In this document: positions 60,286 to 64,000 of the stretch, one piece after another
Numbering within the stretch: position 1 is the first letter of the stretch
Layout: each line of letters opens with the position of its first letter
Assembly (NCBI GenBank): GCA_003151275.1
Contig: PLXC01000138.1
Span: 1 to 64,000, forward strand
DNA from: Candidatus Melainabacteria bacterium
GTDB lineage: Bacteria > Cyanobacteriota > Vampirovibrionia > Obscuribacterales > Obscuribacteraceae
DNA: 64,000 nucleotides
Reading direction: 5' to 3'
The notes under the pieces: model-generated
Told to the model about the DNA's origin: nothing
What the model saw: the letters and a program-made list of their open reading frames with translations, nothing else
The model's database searches: none
Position numbers and translations under genes: made by a program

Positions 60286-61602
60286 TTATTTTATGTCTGA
60301 TGGAGCTGGAAGGGGTTTCTTTAAAAGGGGCAGCAATATCTGCTTTGCGTTCTCCAACTGTGCCTCGGCTCCTTCGACTGATCGATCGGGATTAGGAATC
60401 AAAATGTCCGGTTCAACACCAATTCCTTCAAGCCGTTGACCACCGAGGTCTACGTCATCAACCGCCAAATATAGGGCCGTTCGATCGTCTATGGTGAACA
60501 ACCTTCCCCCTAACACATACCCGGCCGTTCGTTCACCCACAAGTTTAGCTCTGCCACTACGTTTTAAACTCAATGCCAGTAACTCTTTGCCGCTTCTCGA
60601 TCCGCCATTTATCAAAGCGACGAGAGGCTTGTCGTAAAACATTTCCGATCCGACTTTTTTTCCAGCCCGGTCCTTCATAGAGAAAGTAGGATAGCCAGCC
60701 GGGTTACGATAGAAGTAATCCAAATCATCAAGAGAATTGCCGCCATAGCCATCGCGCATGTCTAGGATTAGACCATCTGTCTTGGCCAGTTTGGTGCCAA
60801 GCATTTCCTCGAAGACATCATGTGACTCCGCGCCGCCTGCCCACAAGTGAATGTAACCGATTTTTCCATCCGGACTGTCGATTATTCGCACGCTCTTTGC
60901 GGTCCCTTCCACATAAGCGTGGTATGGGTCCTTGTACACCGGCACTACGGTTAGGTCCACACGTTTACCAGCGCGATCGACAACAAGTGGTATTTTCTTA
61001 CCTGACGTCTTGAAAAAATTTGCTTGACCGACGAACGGCTCGCCGCTGACAGTCCAAATCTTGTCACCAACTTGAACTTTTGCTTGCTCCCCAGGACTGC
61101 CATCTACGATGTATCTTACTTGATTTGCCGGCAAACCGGCGCCACCATAAATGATACCGGTATAGTCCATTTTGGTCGCTTGATGCTTGTGATCAGGTCT
61201 GCCAAACAGAGCGTGCAGAAAATAAAATGTTTCGTCATTTATAGTGACGAACTGACAATGACTGAGATGTAATTTTTTGATCGCATCATTGATCGAGGTG
61301 TCTAGCTCCATCAGTGTTTTACTTTCGATGATCTTTTTGTTGAACTCTGTTTTCGCTTTAGGCCACAAGTTTTTGGCGATATCGGCGCTATAGAGTTCTT
61401 TAGTAATTAGCTGATCTACTTTACCTAAAATCTTCTGGCAATATTCTGGGTTGGCACGCAAATCAAACGAAGGCTGAACGCTTTCCGCACTGCTTTGAAT
61501 TGCTTCTTCGGCACGAACGTTTGATCCGGCACCAGACGCGCCGACCAATACCGCTGCAATTACTGAAAGTAGAAGATTGGTTCTCAACATCTGCGACGAC
61601 AA
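60286..61602 (-). CDS. Secreted S41-family peptidase, Ser/His-type branch
   Basis: 438 residues. A signal peptide (~1-31, cleavage after VRA) precedes a helical N-terminal part with HLSHCQFVT (residues 112-120; His candidates), a PDZ-like area (GGAGLPANQVRYIVDGSPGE) and the S41 core LILDMRDGYGGN with the nucleophile Ser337 in NGGSRSGKELL. The Lys that pairs with it in the Ctp branch is absent (Tyr362 at that position, GERTAGYVLGG); a Ser/His mechanism as in tricorn-like S41 enzymes is likely. First gene of a two-gene operon with the phosphatase, sharing only one base between stop and start. Divergent from the AmpG-like permease. Confidence 0.88.
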   Translation of the reverse strand: MSSQMLRTNLLLSVIAAVLVGASGAGSNVRAEEAIQSSAESVQPSFDLRANPEYCQKILGKVDQLITKELYSADIAKNLWPKAKTEFNKKIIESKTLMELDTSINDAIKKLHLSHCQFVTINDETFYFLHALFGRPDHKHQATKMDYTGIIYGGAGLPANQVRYIVDGSPGEQAKVQVGDKIWTVSGEPFVGQANFFKTSGKKIPLVVDRAGKRVDLTVVPVYKDPYHAYVEGTAKSVRIIDSPDGKIGYIHLWAGGAESHDVFEEMLGTKLAKTDGLILDMRDGYGGNSLDDLDYFYRNPAGYPTFSMKDRAGKKVGSEMFYDKPLVALINGGSRSGKELLALSLKRSGRAKLVGERTAGYVLGGRLFTIDDRTALYLAVDDVDLGGQRLEGIGVEPDILIPNPDRSVEGAEAQLENAKQILLPLLKKPLPAPSDIK

Positions 61603-61688
61603 TTAAATGCCGTAAGCGACACAACACATACTATACTACTGGGTTTGCGCTGATTCTGCTTGCTGCCAAGCGTCCCCAAGGTACACGA

Positions 61689-62927
61689 TTGAAACCTAGC
61701 ATCTTCATACCGACTTTGTATTTAGCGTCAGGATTGCCCTACACGATAGTAAATGCAATGTCGATCGTATTCTTCAAGAATATGCATGCGGATAATGATT
61801 TCATCTCACAATTCACAAGTTTGCTGACAATTCCTTGGGTCATAAAAGCATTTTGGGCGCCCACCGTTGACTTGTACGGTACACGCAGGCAGTGGATCGT
61901 GGTATCGCAAATAGTGCTCGGCATTTTAGCGTTTTGTCTTGCCGGTGTCGTACAAATACCAGACCCCGTCCAGGTTTCGGTCGCCGTACTCGTCTTGATC
62001 GCGATTGCCTCCGCCACTCAGGACATAGCGATCGATGGTTATTATATGGATGTGCTTGATAGCGCCCAACAATCTTTATATGTAGGCGTTAGGAACACTG
62101 CTTACAAGCTCGCTGTGTTGCTAGGTTCGGGTGGGTTAGTCTATTTGGCAGGAAAGCTTGCCGAGATCGGATATGGAATTGCCGGTGGTTGGTGTGTTTC
62201 ATTTTCAGTCTGTGCCGGCCTGCTTCTCGCCCTTTCTCTTTTCCACAAATTAGTTCTGCCACGCCCAGAGCAGGTGAAGCGTGCCACCTTGACGTTCTCT
62301 GAATTCTTGACAGTTTTTCGCACGTTCTTTCAACAACCTTCGATTGTGCCCATAGTTTTGTACATCCTGACATTTAGGTTGGGCGATGCATTGATGTTGA
62401 AGATGGCTCAACTATTTTTGTTGGATTCCCCGGATAAAGGTGGGCTGGGAATTTCAACAGCTGACGTCGGTCTGATTTATGGCACTGTCGGCACGGTGGC
62501 TTTGCTGATTGGTGGCATCTTCGGAGGATGGTTAATCTCACGCAAAGGTTTGAAGAAATGTTTGATGCCAACAGCCATCGTTCAGAACTCAGCCATTCTT
62601 CTCTATTGGATTATGGCGATCATCAAGCCACCATTAATTGGCGTTGCGATTCTCAATGCCTATGAACAATTTTCGTACGGGCTCGGCGTGGCCGCCTACA
62701 CTGTTTTCCTCCTTTCAACTGTTAAAGCAGAATATAAGGCGGCGCACTATGCGACCGCGACAGGATTAATGGCGCTCGGTATTTTAGTGCCGAGCTATTT
62801 TTCTGGGAAGCTGGAAACATGGCTCGGATACCAGAACTTTTTCCTTCTCAGTTTTCTCGCCTCACTCCCTGGTATTATCGTTATCTTCTTCCTGCCTTTG
62901 AAAAAAGAGGCCGAGAACCCGTCTTAG
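61689..62927 (+). CDS. AmpG-like MFS permease
   Basis: 412 residues from the TTG at 61689 (AAGG about seven bases upstream); longer frames back to 61500 would run into the divergent S41 gene. Twelve hydrophobic segments with AmpG-type signatures: YLASGLPYTIVNAMSIVFFK, WAPTVDLYGTRRQWIV, ATQDIAIDGYYMDVLDSAQ, RLGDALMLKMAQLFLLD and QFSYGLGVAAYTVFLLS. Family members import anhydromuropeptides or lipid-linked and other hydrophobic compounds. TATACT at 61632-61637 is a candidate -10. Followed nine bases later by the aldo/keto reductase gene, likely the same transcript. Confidence 0.85.
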   Translation: MKPSIFIPTLYLASGLPYTIVNAMSIVFFKNMHADNDFISQFTSLLTIPWVIKAFWAPTVDLYGTRRQWIVVSQIVLGILAFCLAGVVQIPDPVQVSVAVLVLIAIASATQDIAIDGYYMDVLDSAQQSLYVGVRNTAYKLAVLLGSGGLVYLAGKLAEIGYGIAGGWCVSFSVCAGLLLALSLFHKLVLPRPEQVKRATLTFSEFLTVFRTFFQQPSIVPIVLYILTFRLGDALMLKMAQLFLLDSPDKGGLGISTADVGLIYGTVGTVALLIGGIFGGWLISRKGLKKCLMPTAIVQNSAILLYWIMAIIKPPLIGVAILNAYEQFSYGLGVAAYTVFLLSTVKAEYKAAHYATATGLMALGILVPSYFSGKLETWLGYQNFFLLSFLASLPGIIVIFFLPLKKEAENPS

Positions 62928-62936
62928 TTTGTAGGG

Positions 62937-63923
62937 ATGAGGGCTGCTGTTATGGAATATCGTAAGTTAGGCAAATGGGGCGTGCGCGTTAGTGAAGTCG
63001 GGCTTGGAAGTTGGCTCACTTATGGCGGTTCAGTCGAAGAAAAAGCAGCTGCGAAACAGATTCACTATGCCTTTGAACATGGGATCAATTTTTTTGACAC
63101 AGCGAATGTCTATGCGCAAGGCGCTGGAGAAGTTGCTGTGGGTAAAGCAATCAAGTCGTTAACTAGAGACGCGATTGTGTTGGCTACTAAAGTGTATTTT
63201 CCGATGGGACAAGGTCCCAACGACAAGGGACTCTCGCGCAAGCATATTTTTGAGCAGTGCCATGCGAGCCTGAAGCGATTGCAGCAAGACTATGTTGATC
63301 TCTACCAATGTCATAGATACGACGCGGAAGTGCCGATGTATGAGATTGTGCGGGCGATGGATGATTTGATTCGACAAGGAAAAATTCTGTATTGGGGTGT
63401 GAGCGAATGGCAAGCTGACCATATTGAGGATGCTGTGCAAACCGCTCTTTCAATGAATGCTATGCCGCCTGTATCCAATCAGCCGCAATACAACATGCTT
63501 GCAAGGGAAATCGAAAAGGAAGTCATACCAATCTCGAAAAAATTAGGTTTGGGTCAGGTAGTGTTTTCTCCTCTTGCCCAGGGAGTTTTGACGGGTAAGT
63601 ACAAACCTGACCATCCGTTTCCACCAGATAGCCGTGCTGCTGACAATCGCAACAACGTCTTCATGGTTGGGCGCAGTCTTATGTCGCGTGAAACTTTAGA
63701 ACTAGTGCAAAAACTTTTGCCGATCGCAACTGAGCTGAATATTTCTATGGCCCAACTGGCATTAGCATGGTGCCTGCGTTTGCCTGACATCAGCAGCGTC
63801 ATTATCGGTGCGACCAAGTCTTCGCAGATTGAAGACAACATTAAAGCGACGACTATTTCACTGCCACAAGATGCAATCAAGCGGATTGACGAGATCCTTG
63901 CGGTTGGCTCAGTTCGATCCTAA
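62937..63923 (+). CDS. Aldo/keto reductase
   Basis: 328 residues (ATG at 62937; the ATG at 62952, residue 6, fits a GAGGG nearby and is equally likely). The AKR barrel is clear: YRKLGKWGVRVSEVGLGSW, INFFDTANVYAQGAGEVAVG with the catalytic Tyr, VLATKVYFPMG with the Lys, YVDLYQCHRYD with the His, YWGVSEWQADHI, and the C-terminal SSVIIGATKSSQIEDN that binds NADPH. It reduces or oxidises carbonyl/alcohol groups; substrate unknown. It resembles the potassium-channel-beta/YghZ group. Its stop codon overlaps the stop of a convergent gene that runs off the window. Confidence 0.9.
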   Translation: MRAAVMEYRKLGKWGVRVSEVGLGSWLTYGGSVEEKAAAKQIHYAFEHGINFFDTANVYAQGAGEVAVGKAIKSLTRDAIVLATKVYFPMGQGPNDKGLSRKHIFEQCHASLKRLQQDYVDLYQCHRYDAEVPMYEIVRAMDDLIRQGKILYWGVSEWQADHIEDAVQTALSMNAMPPVSNQPQYNMLAREIEKEVIPISKKLGLGQVVFSPLAQGVLTGKYKPDHPFPPDSRAADNRNNVFMVGRSLMSRETLELVQKLLPIATELNISMAQLALAWCLRLPDISSVIIGATKSSQIEDNIKATTISLPQDAIKRIDEILAVGSVRS

Positions 63924-64000
63924 TTACAATTGAGCTTTTTGCAGATCTCTTCAACGATGCTCTCAGGCGTTGCGTCTGCATCGATTGTGATGGCATCATC
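63920..64000 (-). CDS. C-terminal end of a kinase-like gene (partial)
   Basis: Reading from the right edge, 26 codons lead to a TAG at 63922-63920: DDAITIDADATPESIVEEICKKLNCN. The pattern of a hydrophobic strand, an Asp/Ala turn, PES and a helix resembles the C-termini of small P-loop kinases (APS-, nucleoside- or gluconate-kinase-like), but the fragment is too short to name. It overlaps the stop codon of the aldo/keto reductase by three bases, a tight convergent arrangement. Confidence 0.45.
   Translation of the reverse strand, partial: DDAITIDADATPESIVEEICKKLNCN

Noticed and set aside
1..64000. Search for tRNA and rRNA genes, insertion sequences and prophage
   Set aside because: No cloverleaf with a GGTTCGA-type T arm, no rRNA signature, and no transposase or integrase reading frame was found; only palindromic repeats are present.

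Overview
The window reads as chromosomal DNA from a Gram-negative, aerobic, free-living bacterium of roughly half GC. The gene mix suggests a non-photosynthetic relative of the Cyanobacteria (Obscuribacterales / Vampirovibrionia type): zinc-ribbon proteins and a zinc-ribbon Ser/Thr kinase, orphan Tad-type pilin-like proteins, a trimeric succinate dehydrogenase of the mycobacterial Sdh1 type with a mitochondrial-type aconitase, TonB-like and EnvC-like envelope proteins, and many lineage-specific secreted proteins. This placement is inference from protein content; no rRNA or tRNA gene was recognised. No transposase, integrase, phage gene, CRISPR array or rRNA operon was seen.

Layout. 1-2724: start of an NAD-dependent malic enzyme (minus, cut by the window edge), a Tat-exported Fe/Mn superoxide dismutase and a membrane trypsin-like protease fused to a DUF4384-like domain. 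2832-9292: a plus-strand run of a membrane protein, a sigma-like protein with three helix-hairpin-helix repeats, an unknown protein, a TadE-like protein, a zinc-ribbon membrane protein with a 27-bp tandem repeat, and a soluble zinc-ribbon Ser/Thr kinase. 9667-19572: two paralogous exported subtilisins flanking a PH-like membrane protein, an alpha/beta hydrolase and a divergent histidine kinase/response regulator pair, followed by a secreted unknown and a TadG-like protein. 19682-26940: thioesterase, cobalamin adenosyltransferase, prephenate dehydratase, a C-terminal processing protease, a flippase-like membrane protein, a CCA-adding-type enzyme and a small conserved protein. 27603-33767: EnvC-like M23 peptidase, aldehyde dehydrogenase with NanE, a rhomboid protease and a zinc-ribbon protein. 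33933-44040: mostly lineage-specific membrane and secreted proteins, including a HExxH protein, a TonB-C protein and an SGNH hydrolase. 44203-49283: MFS exporter and the sdhCAB operon. 49906-57344: second copy of the small protein, GNAT, alpha/beta hydrolase, GH-A-like glycosidase, a second divergent two-component pair and a TPR protein. 57379-64000: aconitase, an S41 peptidase/phosphatase operon, an AmpG-like permease, an aldo/keto reductase and the end of a kinase-like gene.

How it fits together. The metabolic genes (malic enzyme, aconitase, succinate dehydrogenase) are TCA-cycle related. The rest is dominated by envelope remodelling and signalling: two S8, two S41, one S1, one rhomboid and one M23 peptidase, two paralogous two-component pairs and one Ser/Thr kinase. 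Intergenic DNA carries at least two families of short palindromic repeats whose copies sit next to gene ends, several clear hairpin terminators and a few palindromes that could be operators.

The least explained parts are the sigma-like/HhH-to-kinase run at 3490-9292, the paired subtilisins around a two-component system, the twin small-protein family at 26683 and 49906, and the intergenic palindrome families. Where a ribosome-binding site clearly favoured an internal start, the shorter gene is given.
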